From: Parabacteroides sp. AM08-6
GTDB lineage: Bacteria > Bacteroidota > Bacteroidia > Bacteroidales > Tannerellaceae
Direction: 5' to 3'
Assembly: GCF_003473295.1 (NCBI RefSeq)
Contig: NZ_QRMP01000025.1
Coordinates: 1 to 56,866 of the forward strand
DNA: 56,866 bases
The position numbers were made by a program, and so were the translations under genes. Numbering within the stretch: the first letter of the stretch is position 1; the number at the start of each line of letters is the position of its first letter. Below the pieces are notes generated by a model, which saw nothing but the letters and a program-made list of their open reading frames with translations, was not told where the DNA came from and did no database searches. This document shows, piece after piece, positions 16,817 to 26,113 of this stretch.

Positions 16817-18334
16817 ATGTTTCATGAGTTTGAACTTTTTCACAGTGCAGAAGGTATTTTGCTGATTGCATCTGTTATCTTATTCTTCAGCATTTTTGCC
16901 GGTAAAGCCGGTTATCGTTTCGGTCTTCCTGCCTTGTTGTTGTTTTTAGGTGTCGGCATGTTGTTCGGTAGTGACGGGTTGGGAATACAATTCAGCAATC
17001 CGAATATCGCTCAGTTCATAGGAATGCTGGCTTTGAGTATCATCCTTTTCTCCGGCGGTATGGATACGAATATCACGGAGGTAAAACCGATTGCCGCGCA
17101 GGGAGTTGTGTTGGCTACGTTTGGGGTTTTGGCTACGACTTTTATTACCGGTGGATTTATCTATTATATTTCTTTACTGGCTGTTGGGCATGAGACGCTT
17201 ACGCTGGCAGAATCGATGTTGCTGGCTGCCGTCATGTCGTCTACCGACTCGGCTTCCGTTTTCTCGATACTTCGCAGTAAAGGTGTTTATTTGAAACAAC
17301 GCTTGCGTCCTACATTGGAGTTGGAAAGTGGTAGTAACGACCCGATGGCCTATATGCTTACTCTCCTGATTATCGCTTATATCCAGGTGGGAGGAATGAA
17401 TCTGCAGGAGGCTGTTCTTCAGTTGGTTATCCAGTTGGTAGTGGGGGCAATTGCCGGTTATTTGTTGGGGAAACTGGCTGTGCATCTCATTAACCATATC
17501 GATATAGACAATGAATCATTATATCCTATTCTGCTGTTGACAACGGCATTCTTTACTTTCTCCGTTACAACTTTGTGCAAGGGAAACGGTTATCTGGCCG
17601 TGTATCTTGCAGGCCTGGTGGTTGGAAATGCGAAGATTGTCCATAAGAGGAGTATGAGAACCTTTTTTGACGGATTTACCTGGCTATGGCAAATCGTGAT
17701 GTTCCTTACCTTGGGTCTGCTGGTTAATCCTCACGAATTGATTCCGGTGGCCCCGATTGGTTTGACGGTTGGAATCTTCATGATATTGGTAGCCCGTCCG
17801 GCCAGTGTTTTCCTTTGTCTGTTGCCCTTCAAGAACTTTACTGTCAAAGGAAAACTGTATATCGCATGGGTGGGGCTTCGCGGAGCTGTTCCGATTATCT
17901 TTGCCACCTATCCGATGATTGCCGGGATTGACCATGCAGGTATGATATTCAATGTAGTATTCTTCATCACAATCCTTTCTTTGCTGATACAGGGCACTAC
18001 CGTAACTCTGGCCGCCAAGTGGCTTGACCAGATAGACGAGCCGGAACGGAGGGATGAGTTTGGTATCGAACTTCCGGATGATATCAAAAGTGCCATGAGC
18101 GAAATAGATATTACACCTGCTGTCCTTGCCCACGGGAATAAACTGATGGAACTGACATTGCCCGACCATACCCTTGCCGTAATGGTGAAACGCGATGGCC
18201 ATTATTTTATTCCGAAAGGAAATACGGAGTTGAAAGAAAACGATAAGTTATTAATGATTTCGGATAATGACGAGGCACTGTTGCAGGCTTACGATGTCTT
18301 AGGCGTAACGGATTATACACTCAAAAAGAATTAA
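16817..18334 (+). CDS. Potassium/proton antiporter (CvrA/NhaP2 type) with RCK C-terminal domain
   Basis: This 505-residue protein has about 12 membrane segments of the Na+/H+ exchanger fold (residues about 10-400). Motifs include LPALLLFLGVGMLFGSDGLG, LSIILFSGGMDT, the ion-site region VMSSTDSASVFSIL and the LELESGSNDPMAYMLT block conserved in NhaP2. The C-terminal 75 residues (HGNKLMELTLPDHTLAVMVK to ELKENDKLLMISDNDEAL) form a TrkA-C/RCK_C domain that usually binds a ligand and gates transport. Cell role: export of K+ (or Na+) in exchange for protons at the inner membrane. It is monocistronic. Confidence 0.9.
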   Translation: MFHEFELFHSAEGILLIASVILFFSIFAGKAGYRFGLPALLLFLGVGMLFGSDGLGIQFSNPNIAQFIGMLALSIILFSGGMDTNITEVKPIAAQGVVLATFGVLATTFITGGFIYYISLLAVGHETLTLAESMLLAAVMSSTDSASVFSILRSKGVYLKQRLRPTLELESGSNDPMAYMLTLLIIAYIQVGGMNLQEAVLQLVIQLVVGAIAGYLLGKLAVHLINHIDIDNESLYPILLLTTAFFTFSVTTLCKGNGYLAVYLAGLVVGNAKIVHKRSMRTFFDGFTWLWQIVMFLTLGLLVNPHELIPVAPIGLTVGIFMILVARPASVFLCLLPFKNFTVKGKLYIAWVGLRGAVPIIFATYPMIAGIDHAGMIFNVVFFITILSLLIQGTTVTLAAKWLDQIDEPERRDEFGIELPDDIKSAMSEIDITPAVLAHGNKLMELTLPDHTLAVMVKRDGHYFIPKGNTELKENDKLLMISDNDEALLQAYDVLGVTDYTLKKN

Positions 18335-18698
18335 TCAGCCTTCTCTCAGTGTTTCTCTCAATTTCATCCCCCTATCTCGTCAAATTGACAAGATGTTCTC
18401 CATTTCGGTTTTTCACTATCGGATTGATATGTTAAAAAGGGTTACATGTGCGGGTAATTTATTTTACCCGCCATATTAATCCCATTTAGTTGCCTTACTA
18501 ATGACATTTTGATAATCGTGCGAATTGATTTCCGGAACTTTCCGTCTACGTCTTTACAGAAATTTAAATATGTTTTTCGGTTCCTCTCTGATGATTTTAG
18601 CACTTTATAAGGTACAATCCGTCAATACTGGATTAGATGGCGGACAGGAAGTTTACCGGCGAACCTTGGCTAAGTTTTCTCTTCGCTTCTATAGCCGG
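18335..18698. other. Intergenic stretch between convergent genes
   Basis: No supported gene. A short palindrome, ATCTCGTCAAATTGACAAGAT, lies around 18381-18401. No T-run follows it, so I do not call it a terminator. A 62-codon frame at 18525-18713 has no homologue I recognise and runs into the glycosidase end. Confidence 0.5.
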
Positions 18699-21194
18699 CT
18701 ATTCTACTTGTAGGGTTGTGGTTGCTTCGGGGAACCCTTCGGCTGTTACCTTTAGCCGGATGCGGCCTTTTTTACCTCTGTTTTGTACAACAACGATTGC
18801 TTTACCGTAGAAAGCATGCCGCTCAGGCTTTTTTAGGCTGACGGGGTCGTTCTGGTCGCCGTTGTCGCTGCCGGCGATAAAACCGTCACCTTCCACGGAA
18901 AAACGGAGCAGGGGGTGGGCATCGGGCACTAAGTTGCCGGCCTTATCTCTGACCTCGACGGTGACGAAAGAAAGGTCGATACCGTCGGCATGGATAACGG
19001 GCCGGTCCGGGATAAGTGCCAGTTGCGCTGCTTCGCCGGCCGTATGGATTTCGCGTGTCAATACTTCCTGCCCGTTCTTACGGGAAATTGCTTTTAGAGT
19101 TCCGGGGGTGAAGGGTACACGCCAGCAGACATGGAAGATGCCGTCTGTTTTTCTTTTTGTTCCCAGGCTTTTGCCGTTCAGGAACAATTCCACTTCGTCC
19201 GCCTGATTGTAATAAGCCCAAATGTCTACCTCTTCCTCTTCCTTCCAGTTCCAGTGAGGAAAAACGTGCAGGACGGGCTTATTTGTCCATTCGCTTTGAT
19301 ACATGTAATAGACGTCTTTCGGAAAACCAGCCAGGTCGACGATGCCGAAGAAACTGCTTCGGCTCGGCCACCAGTACGGAGTCGGTTCGCCTAAATAATC
19401 GAAACCTGTCCAGATAAACATCCCGGCGACATGTGGCAAGCGTTTGACTTCACGCCAGGTTACTTCGTGGGTCGAGCCCCAAGGTACATGGCAGTTGTCG
19501 TAAGCCGAGCAAAGATGTTCGGGACGGTCGAAGCGGCCGTTCCAGTTGTTGGGCCAGACAAACATGGAATCGGAGGGCATCTGGTAGTATCCGCGGGTCA
19601 TCAAAGCGGAAGTGGACTCGCTGACTATCAGTTTTTGTCCGGGGAAGTTCTGTGGAAACGGTTCATAATTCATTTCATGGTAGTTGAAGCCGATTACGTC
19701 GAGTGCTCCGGAACGGAACACGAGATTTCCCGGCGACGTTTCGTTGCCAGCGGTGGTGACGGGACGGTCGTCCAGCCTTTTTACAATGGCGGTCAGCGAA
19801 TGGGCTATCAATCCCTGCAAACTCATGGTGGTATCTTTCAGGACGGCAGGGTCGATAGGATGGCCGGCATTCAGTATCAGGTTGGCTTCTTCCAGGCTGA
19901 GGGTGTCGGCGGCAGCTTCCGGCCATTGTTCCAGTACTTCGTTGCCGATGCTCCACATAAAGACGGAAGGGTGGTTGCGGTCGCGCAATAATTGGTCGGT
20001 CAGATCGCGTTCGTGCCATTCATCGAAATATTGGGCATAGTCATACGGTGATTTGCGTCGTCTCCACATGTCGAAAGCCTCATCCTGTACGAGCAGTCCG
20101 ATGCGGTCGCAGATGTCGAGCAATTCCGGTGCCGGCGGGTTATGGCTGGTCCGGATGGCATTGGCGCCCATGTCTTTCATCATCTGGAGTTGCCGTTCGA
20201 GGGCACGCGGATTGATGGCTGCGCCTAAGCAACCCAAGTCGTGGTGCAGGCAGACGCCGAGCACTTTTACCGCTTTCCCGTTCAGGTAAAAGCCGGAATC
20301 TTTTTTCCAGTCGAACGAACGGATACCGAAAGGTGTTTCGTAGCGGTCGGTCAGTTTGCCGCCTACTTTCACTTCGGTCACGGCAGTGTATAGATAAGGA
20401 TTGTCGATGCTCCACAGTTCCGGATGCAGCACCTCAATTGTTTGAATGATATTTTTATTGTTTCCGGCTGCAATCTCAGTGATAGAGGAAGTCCGGACAA
20501 CGGTTTGACCGTTTTTGTCCTGTATCCGTGTCGTTACTTCGGCTGAAACATCGGTGGCATCATTCTTCAGGGTGGTTGCTATCTCCACCATGGCTTTGTC
20601 TGCATTGATGACGGGAATAGTGATTTGCGTCCCCCAATTGTCCACATGCACCTGTCCGGTCTTTACCAGCCAGACATTGCGGAAGATGCCCGAACCGGAA
20701 TACCAGCGGGAATTAGGCTGCTCCGAATTGTCGACCTGAACGGCCAAAACGTTCGGTTGATTTCCATAATTCAGGTAAGGCGTCAGGTCGTAACGGAAGG
20801 AGATATAACCGCTCGGACGGAAACCCAACAAATGCCCGTTCAGCCACACCTTGCTGCAACGGTAAACGCCATCGAAGTCAATATAAACCTTTTTCCCTTT
20901 GTCGCTTTTCGGCAATTTGAAATGCTTCCGATACCAACCCATACCGCCGGGTAGTGCCCCTCCTCCCGCAGTTGCCGGATTTTTCTCGGAGAAATCGGCT
21001 TCTATGCTCCAGTCGTGCGGGACGTTTAAGCTTCGCCAGCCGGAATCGTCCGCGTCCGGAGCGGAAGCGTCGGTTTGCTTGTCGGTCAACTCGAACAACC
21101 AATTGTTATTGAAAGATATACGTTCCCGTATCGGTTTTCCCGACGAATGGAATGCTAGTAACAGGCAAAGGAATGTGAGCGTTATTTGTTTCAT
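18699..21194 (-). CDS. Glycoside hydrolase family 2 (beta-galactosidase-like), secreted
   Basis: This is an 831-residue enzyme with a signal peptide (MKQITLTFLCLLLAFHSSG). Domains in order are a GH2 sugar-binding jelly roll (NNNWLFELTD, VPHDWSIEADFSEKN, GMGWYRKHF), an Ig-like domain, and the TIM barrel starting near GFYLNGKAVKVLGVCLHHD. The acid/base Glu is in VFMWSIGNEVLEQW and the nucleophile Glu in LIVSESTSALMTRGYY. C-terminal Ig-like/DUF4982-type domains include VELFLNGKSLGTKR. It removes terminal beta-linked sugars from glycans in the periplasm or outside. Exact specificity cannot be read. It is a single gene, not part of a visible SusCD locus. Confidence 0.9.
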   Translation of the reverse strand: MKQITLTFLCLLLAFHSSGKPIRERISFNNNWLFELTDKQTDASAPDADDSGWRSLNVPHDWSIEADFSEKNPATAGGGALPGGMGWYRKHFKLPKSDKGKKVYIDFDGVYRCSKVWLNGHLLGFRPSGYISFRYDLTPYLNYGNQPNVLAVQVDNSEQPNSRWYSGSGIFRNVWLVKTGQVHVDNWGTQITIPVINADKAMVEIATTLKNDATDVSAEVTTRIQDKNGQTVVRTSSITEIAAGNNKNIIQTIEVLHPELWSIDNPYLYTAVTEVKVGGKLTDRYETPFGIRSFDWKKDSGFYLNGKAVKVLGVCLHHDLGCLGAAINPRALERQLQMMKDMGANAIRTSHNPPAPELLDICDRIGLLVQDEAFDMWRRRKSPYDYAQYFDEWHERDLTDQLLRDRNHPSVFMWSIGNEVLEQWPEAAADTLSLEEANLILNAGHPIDPAVLKDTTMSLQGLIAHSLTAIVKRLDDRPVTTAGNETSPGNLVFRSGALDVIGFNYHEMNYEPFPQNFPGQKLIVSESTSALMTRGYYQMPSDSMFVWPNNWNGRFDRPEHLCSAYDNCHVPWGSTHEVTWREVKRLPHVAGMFIWTGFDYLGEPTPYWWPSRSSFFGIVDLAGFPKDVYYMYQSEWTNKPVLHVFPHWNWKEEEEVDIWAYYNQADEVELFLNGKSLGTKRKTDGIFHVCWRVPFTPGTLKAISRKNGQEVLTREIHTAGEAAQLALIPDRPVIHADGIDLSFVTVEVRDKAGNLVPDAHPLLRFSVEGDGFIAGSDNGDQNDPVSLKKPERHAFYGKAIVVVQNRGKKGRIRLKVTAEGFPEATTTLQVE

Positions 21195-21223
21195 GACCGG
21201 ATTTGTTTATAAGGAAATCGATA

Positions 21224-21231
21224 CAAACTTA
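21224..21231 (-). promoter_or_regulatory. -7 box of the GH2 gene
   Basis: TAAGTTTG on the minus strand (complement of 21224-21231), 29 bases before the ATG. No clear -33 TTG. Confidence 0.4.
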
Positions 21232-21381
21232 TTGTTTTTCATTCGGATAAGTTGAAAATAACCGTAACTTTTTTCATCTTGTATTGTTTTGTAGAGTGAA
21301 AAGAAGGAATATAGGAACGCGTTACAGGCTTGTTGTTCAGCGATTATAAGGTTTTTTACAATATAAATAACTCCTGTTTCG

Positions 21382-21411
21382 TTGTTATGTAAACGATTCC
21401 GATTAAATTTG
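21382..21411 (+). promoter_or_regulatory. Promoter of porX
   Basis: TTG at 21382-21384, a 19-base spacer and TAAATTTG at 21404-21411, 23 bases before the start codon. Confidence 0.6.
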
Positions 21412-21434
21412 TTGAGTACAAACAAGGTAACAAT

Positions 21435-22985
21435 ATGGCAGTAAAAAGAGACAGAGTGCTTTGGGCAGATGATGAGATTGATTTGTTAAAACCTCATATC
21501 CTGTTTCTTCAGGATAAAGGATACGAAGTAATTCCGGTAATCAGTGGGCAAGACGCGATTGATTGCTGCAAGGAAGAGACGTTCGATATTATTTTCCTGG
21601 ATGAGAACATGCCGGGGTTGACCGGTCTTGAAACGTTGGCCCAGATAAAAGAGATAAATCCGAACGTGCCGGTTGTCATGGTTACCAAGAGCGAAGAGGA
21701 AAGTATTATGAACCAGGCTATCGGGAATAAGATAGCCGATTATCTGATTAAGCCGGTCAATCCGAACCAACTTCTGCTTTCCATTAAGAAAAATGTACAT
21801 AAGAACGTCATCATAACCGAAACGACAACGGTCGGTTACCAGCAGGAATTCGGCCGTATCGGCATGCAGATAAACGACTCGTTGACGACCGACGATTGGA
21901 TGGAGGTCTACAAGAAACTGGTTTATTGGGAGCTGGAGTTGGAAAGCAGCCAGGTTCCGATGACGGATATGTTGCGTATGCAAAAACATGAAGCCAACAA
22001 CGCTTTCGGAAAGTTTGTGAGAAAGAACTACATGGACTGGATACAGAACCCCGAGAACCGTCCGCTGATGAGTCCTGATTTGTTTAAAAAGAAAGTATTT
22101 CCAATGCTGGACAACGGTGAAAAGGTCTTTTTTGTCCTCATCGATAATTTCCGGCTGGACCAGTGGCGTGAAGTAAAAGACCTCCTGACCGAGTATTTTA
22201 CTTTCGACGAAAGTCTGTATTACAGTATCCTTCCAACGGCCACTCAATATGCCCGCAATTCTATTTTTTCCGGCTTGATGCCTTTACAGATAGAAAAGAT
22301 GTTCCCCGAACTCTGGGTCGATGAGGACAGCGAAGAAGGCAAGAACCTGAACGAGGCCCCGTTAATCCAGACTCTATTGGAACGTTTCCGTAAGAAATAT
22401 ACCTTCTCCTACAATAAGGTACACGACTCGCAATATGGTGAGAAAGTGCTGAATACCATCTCTTCCCTGACTCAGAACCAGTTGAATGTGATTGTCCTGA
22501 ATTTTGTGGATATGCTTTCGCATGCCCGTACGGAAAACAAGATGATTCGCGAACTGGCGCAGAGCGAAGCGGCTTATCGCAGTCTGACCCGTTCCTGGTT
22601 CCAGCATTCCGGTACACTGGAGCTTTTCAAAAGGATTGCCGGCAAAGGCTACAAAGTGATTGTGACGACCGACCACGGGACTATCCGCGTCGATAACCCG
22701 CAAAAAGTGATTGGCGATAAAAATACAAATACCAATCTGCGTTACAAGGTAGGTAAGAACCTCAATTATAACGCAAAGGAGGTCTTGGAGATACGCAATC
22801 CGGAAAAGGCCGGTCTGCCTTCGCCCAACCTGAGCAGCAAATACATCTTTGCGATGAATAATGATTTCTTTGCTTATCCGAACAATTACAATTATTATGT
22901 CTCTTATTACCGGAATACGTTCCAGCATGGCGGTATCTCCATGGAGGAGATGTTGATACCATTTATAACCATGGCGCCGAAATAA
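21435..22985 (+). CDS. porX: T9SS response regulator PorX with PglZ/alkaline-phosphatase-like output domain
   Basis: This is a 516-residue two-domain protein. The receiver domain (residues about 5-125) starts DRVLWADDEIDLLKPHILFL, with acidic D12/D13 and the phospho-acceptor D56 in IIFLDENMPGLTG. A helical linker follows, then from about residue 200 an alkaline-phosphatase-superfamily PglZ domain (VFFVLIDNFRLDQWREV, PTATQYARNSIFSGLMP, IVTTDHGTIRVDNP). In Porphyromonas, PorX with histidine kinase PorY and sigma factor SigP controls T9SS gene expression, and its output domain hydrolyses oligonucleotides. The receiver and metal-site residues look intact. PorY is not in this window. The por operon lies 8 kb away. 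Confidence 0.93.
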   Translation: MAVKRDRVLWADDEIDLLKPHILFLQDKGYEVIPVISGQDAIDCCKEETFDIIFLDENMPGLTGLETLAQIKEINPNVPVVMVTKSEEESIMNQAIGNKIADYLIKPVNPNQLLLSIKKNVHKNVIITETTTVGYQQEFGRIGMQINDSLTTDDWMEVYKKLVYWELELESSQVPMTDMLRMQKHEANNAFGKFVRKNYMDWIQNPENRPLMSPDLFKKKVFPMLDNGEKVFFVLIDNFRLDQWREVKDLLTEYFTFDESLYYSILPTATQYARNSIFSGLMPLQIEKMFPELWVDEDSEEGKNLNEAPLIQTLLERFRKKYTFSYNKVHDSQYGEKVLNTISSLTQNQLNVIVLNFVDMLSHARTENKMIRELAQSEAAYRSLTRSWFQHSGTLELFKRIAGKGYKVIVTTDHGTIRVDNPQKVIGDKNTNTNLRYKVGKNLNYNAKEVLEIRNPEKAGLPSPNLSSKYIFAMNNDFFAYPNNYNYYVSYYRNTFQHGGISMEEMLIPFITMAPK

Positions 22986-23061
22986 TTGGAATTTGGTAAG
23001 TCTTAATTGACAATTTAATTAATTTTGCGGACGTATTGAATGCAATAATCTATATTATAGA

Positions 23062-23481
23062 ATGAGAACAATCAAGATTGACAGTTTAGATACGATTCGT
23101 CAGGCAGCCCATGAATTTATTTCCGGGATGGACGACCGTACCGTTTTTGCTTTTCACGGTCATATGGGAGCCGGGAAGACGACGTTTATCAAAGCTATTT
23201 GCGAGGAATTGGGCGTGGAGGATGTCATCAACAGCCCGACGTTCGCAATCATCAACGAATACCGGAGTGATGAGACTGGTGAGTTGATTTATCATTTCGA
23301 TTTCTATCGCATCAATAAACTGAGTGAGGCCGAAGATATTGGAACGGAAGATTATTTCTATAGCGGAGCACTTTGTTTTATCGAATGGCCGGAAAAGATA
23401 GAAGAGTTGCTTCCGGGAGATGTAGTAAACGTGACAATCTCGGAAGAACCGGACGGAAGTCGTTCTGTAGTAGTGGAATAA
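23062..23481 (+). CDS. tsaE: tRNA threonylcarbamoyladenosine biosynthesis ATPase TsaE
   Basis: This is a 139-residue P-loop ATPase with Walker [20 protein letters not shown] (about residues 33-51), followed by [12 protein letters not shown] and IYHFDFYRI and ending with [16 protein letters not shown], all diagnostic of TsaE. With TsaB and TsaD it makes the t6A modification at position 37 of tRNAs reading ANN codons, in the cytoplasm. A TAATTTTG -7 box lies at 23020-23027, within a promoter between porX and this gene, so it may be separately expressed. The small Imm17-like gene starts four bases downstream. Confidence 0.94.
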   Translation: MRTIKIDSLDTIRQAAHEFISGMDDRTVFAFHGHMGAGKTTFIKAICEELGVEDVINSPTFAIINEYRSDETGELIYHFDFYRINKLSEAEDIGTEDYFYSGALCFIEWPEKIEELLPGDVVNVTISEEPDGSRSVVVE

Positions 23482-23485
23482 GCGT

Positions 23486-23698
23486 ATGGAACCTTCGGAA
23501 TATTTTATTCTTGCTCTTTTTGTAGGTTTGGGACTTTTCTCCATAGTCGCAGCTGTTTTTAACTTCGATTGGTACTTCCAGACCAGCGGAGCCATGACTT
23601 TTGTCAAATGGTTGGGGCGGCCGGGCGCACGTATTTTCTATGCCCTTTTGGGATGTGGATTGATTGCTTGCGGTGTGCTGGGATTGCTCTACTGGTAA
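23486..23698 (+). CDS. Imm17-like small membrane protein
   Basis: This is a 70-residue protein with two hydrophobic segments (FILALFVGLGLFSIVAAVF and ARIFYALLGCGLIACGVLGL) joined by a polar loop, NFDWYFQTSGAMTFVKWLGR. This matches the Imm17 family (PF15562), first predicted as immunity proteins but in Bacteroidales usually found as a lone gene after tsaE or porX. No toxin gene is nearby, so an immunity role is doubtful here. The gene is co-transcribed with tsaE (four-base gap). It is probably an inner-membrane protein of unknown function. Confidence 0.75.
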   Translation: MEPSEYFILALFVGLGLFSIVAAVFNFDWYFQTSGAMTFVKWLGRPGARIFYALLGCGLIACGVLGLLYW

Positions 23699-23721
23699 TA
23701 GAAGGGAATATATAAAATAAA

Positions 23722-23769
23722 GTGCCGATATGCTAAGGAGGAGAAAAGCCTTGCTTAGCATACCGGCAC
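23722..23769. terminator. Hairpin between tsaE/Imm17 and rnr (bidirectional)
   Basis: GTGCCG (23722-23727) and TATGCTAAG pair with CTTAGCATA and CGGCAC (23755-23769), with one mismatch. It serves two converging operons. Confidence 0.7.
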
Positions 23770-23790
23770 ATTGTTGAATCACTCGTGTTT

Positions 23791-25983
23791 TTATTCGGCC
23801 GGTGTAAAGTCCAACTGTTTTCTTTCCAGATTGGCTTGCGCTACTTTGACGGCCATTTTATCTCCTAAGCGATAAACACGTCTGGTCTGGCGGCCGACCA
23901 AACAATAATTCTTATCATCATAATCGAAGTATTCGGAAGAAAGGTCGCGGATGGGAACAAGCCCTTCGCATTTATTGGCTATTAGTTCCACATAAAGTCC
24001 CCATTCCGTAACACCGGTAATAACACCGTCGAACACTTTGCCGATTTTGTCGCTCATGAATTCTACCTGCTTGTATTTGATAGAGGCGCGTTCGGCCGAG
24101 GCGGCAACCAATTCCATCGCGGAACAATGGTCGCAATATTCTTCATATTTTGTCTTGACAACACTTCTTCCTCCTCCCAGGTAGCGCTCCAGCAAACGGT
24201 GTACCATCATATCCGGATAACGGCGGATGGGGGATGTGAAATGGGTATAGTAGTCCATTGCCAAACCGTAGTGGCCTACATTCTCCGTGGTATAACGTGC
24301 TTTCTGCATGGAGCGGATAGCAAGTGTTTCAATTAGGTTTTCCTCCGGCAGGCCTTGTACTGAGTCAAGCAGTTTGTTGATGCCTTTGGACATTTCTGTT
24401 TTCGTCCCGGTTGTTTTCAGCTTGTGACCTAAACGGCTGACAAAAGCGGAAAAGTTTTCCAGCTTTTCAGGATCCGGTTGCTCGTGGATACGATAAACAA
24501 ATGTTTTTTTGCTTTTCCCTTTAGGTACTTTCCCTGCAAATTCGGCAACTGTACGATTAGCCAGCAACATGAACTCTTCAATCAGCTTGTTGGCCTCTTT
24601 CGACTCTTTGATATAAGTCCCCAGCGGTTTGCCGTTTTCGTCGATATCGAACCGGACTTCAGTACGCTCGAAACTGATGGCCCCGTTCTTAAAACGTTTG
24701 TCACGAAGTTTCTTCGCCAACTCATTCAGCGAGAGTATTTCATCCTTGTAGTCGCCTTCGCCCGTCTCTATTACTTGTTGCGCTTCTTCGTAAGTAAAAC
24801 GACGGTTACTTTTGATTATCGTACGGGTGATGTGCGATTTTACGATGTCTGCATTATTGTTCAATTCGAATATAACGGCAAAGCACAATTTCTCTTCATC
24901 CGGACGGAGCGAACATATCTGGTTGCATAACCGTTCGGGCAACATCGGGATTGTACGGTCTACCAAGTAAACGGAAGTTGCCCGTTTGAAAGCTTCCCGG
25001 TCTATCAGGCTTTCCGGCTTGACATAGTATGTTACGTCGGCGATGTGGACACCAACTTCCCAGTTTCCGTTTTCCAGGGAACGGGCGGAAAGAGCATCAT
25101 CGAAATCTTTGGCATCTTTCGGGTCGATGGTGAAAGTCGTGACATTCCGGAAATCCTCCCGGTTTGCAAGCTCTTCGGCGGGGATGGTATCGGGTATTTT
25201 ATCCGCGGCCTTTTCTACGGTCACGGGGTATTTGTAAGGCAAATCGAATTCGGCGAGAATAGCATGCATTTCTGCATTGTTATCACCGGCTACTCCGAGT
25301 ATATCGACTACTTCTCCCAGTGGGTTTTTAGCTTCGTCCGGCCATTCTATGATGCGGACTACTACTTTGTCACCGTGTTTGCCGCCCTTCAGTTTGTCTT
25401 TAGGAATGAAAACGTCATTGGCAAGTGTCTTGCTTTCGGTAATCAGAAATGCGAAACCTTTGGTTATTTGTAGTTTTCCGACAATCAGACGCGCCTGACT
25501 ATCAAGTACTTCAATTACCTCTGCTTCCGGCTCGGCATGTTTACGTTTGGCCAAAAGCTGTACTTTTACCTTATCGCCGTCCATGGCATGGCCGGAATTG
25601 CGTTCGGCTACAAAAATAGGGGCACCCCCGTCTTCCGGCAGGAATGAGTTCTTACCGTTGCTCCGACGGCTGAAAGTACCGATGGCGATTACTCCTAAGT
25701 CATTATAGCGGTATCGTCCGCGGTCTATTTCGGAAATGAAGTTGTCGGCGGCAAGGTTATGCAAAATTTCGGCAACCTGATTCCGTTGAACCTTATTCTC
25801 CGCACCGATAAAGTTGCTTATTTGTTTATAGTTGAAAAGTTCCCTTGGAGAAGAACGAAAAGCAGCTATGATGGAGTTTATCATAAACTCTTTTTTCAGA
25901 CGTTTCCCCGTCCCTTTGTCAGGGGAGCCTTTGCGCTTTTTCTCTTCTTTATTGTTTTTCTTTCCAGTTTTGTTTTTCGTCAT
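23791..25983 (-). CDS. rnr: Ribonuclease R
   Basis: This is a 730-residue 3'-5' exoribonuclease. The basic N-terminus (MTKNKTGKKNNKEEKKRKG) is followed by an HTH/winged domain (LFNYKQISNFIGAENKVQRN) and two OB cold-shock domains. The RNB catalytic domain carries FTIDPKDAKDFDDALSAR, VGVHIADVTYYVKP and LPERLCNQICSLRP, with the metal-binding Asp cluster intact. HYGLAMDYYTHFTSPIRRYP follows. The C-terminal S1 domain includes GVITGVTEWGLYVEL. It degrades structured RNA and helps in rRNA and tmRNA quality control. A -7-like TTACTTTG lies at the complement of 26046-26053. It may follow the SMP-30 gene as a separate unit. Confidence 0.95.
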   Translation of the reverse strand: MTKNKTGKKNNKEEKKRKGSPDKGTGKRLKKEFMINSIIAAFRSSPRELFNYKQISNFIGAENKVQRNQVAEILHNLAADNFISEIDRGRYRYNDLGVIAIGTFSRRSNGKNSFLPEDGGAPIFVAERNSGHAMDGDKVKVQLLAKRKHAEPEAEVIEVLDSQARLIVGKLQITKGFAFLITESKTLANDVFIPKDKLKGGKHGDKVVVRIIEWPDEAKNPLGEVVDILGVAGDNNAEMHAILAEFDLPYKYPVTVEKAADKIPDTIPAEELANREDFRNVTTFTIDPKDAKDFDDALSARSLENGNWEVGVHIADVTYYVKPESLIDREAFKRATSVYLVDRTIPMLPERLCNQICSLRPDEEKLCFAVIFELNNNADIVKSHITRTIIKSNRRFTYEEAQQVIETGEGDYKDEILSLNELAKKLRDKRFKNGAISFERTEVRFDIDENGKPLGTYIKESKEANKLIEEFMLLANRTVAEFAGKVPKGKSKKTFVYRIHEQPDPEKLENFSAFVSRLGHKLKTTGTKTEMSKGINKLLDSVQGLPEENLIETLAIRSMQKARYTTENVGHYGLAMDYYTHFTSPIRRYPDMMVHRLLERYLGGGRSVVKTKYEEYCDHCSAMELVAASAERASIKYKQVEFMSDKIGKVFDGVITGVTEWGLYVELIANKCEGLVPIRDLSSEYFDYDDKNYCLVGRQTRRVYRLGDKMAVKVAQANLERKQLDFTPAE

Positions 25984-26113
25984 ATATTCTTTTAATTAAA
26001 TTCCCAGAGACACAGTTGTTTGTCTGCATATTTGTATCTCTTTTACAAAGTAAACAATAATAATTGAAAAGCTGTTTACATTTGTGCTAAATAAATAGGG
26101 CAAGAAGCTTTTT

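Noticed and set aside
18381..18401. Palindrome after the antiporter gene as a terminator
   Set aside because: No T-run follows, and the stem has mismatches.
23486..23698. Toxin-immunity pair based on the Imm17 name
   Set aside because: No toxin or polymorphic-toxin gene is nearby. The gene follows tsaE in an operon, so immunity is only a family label.
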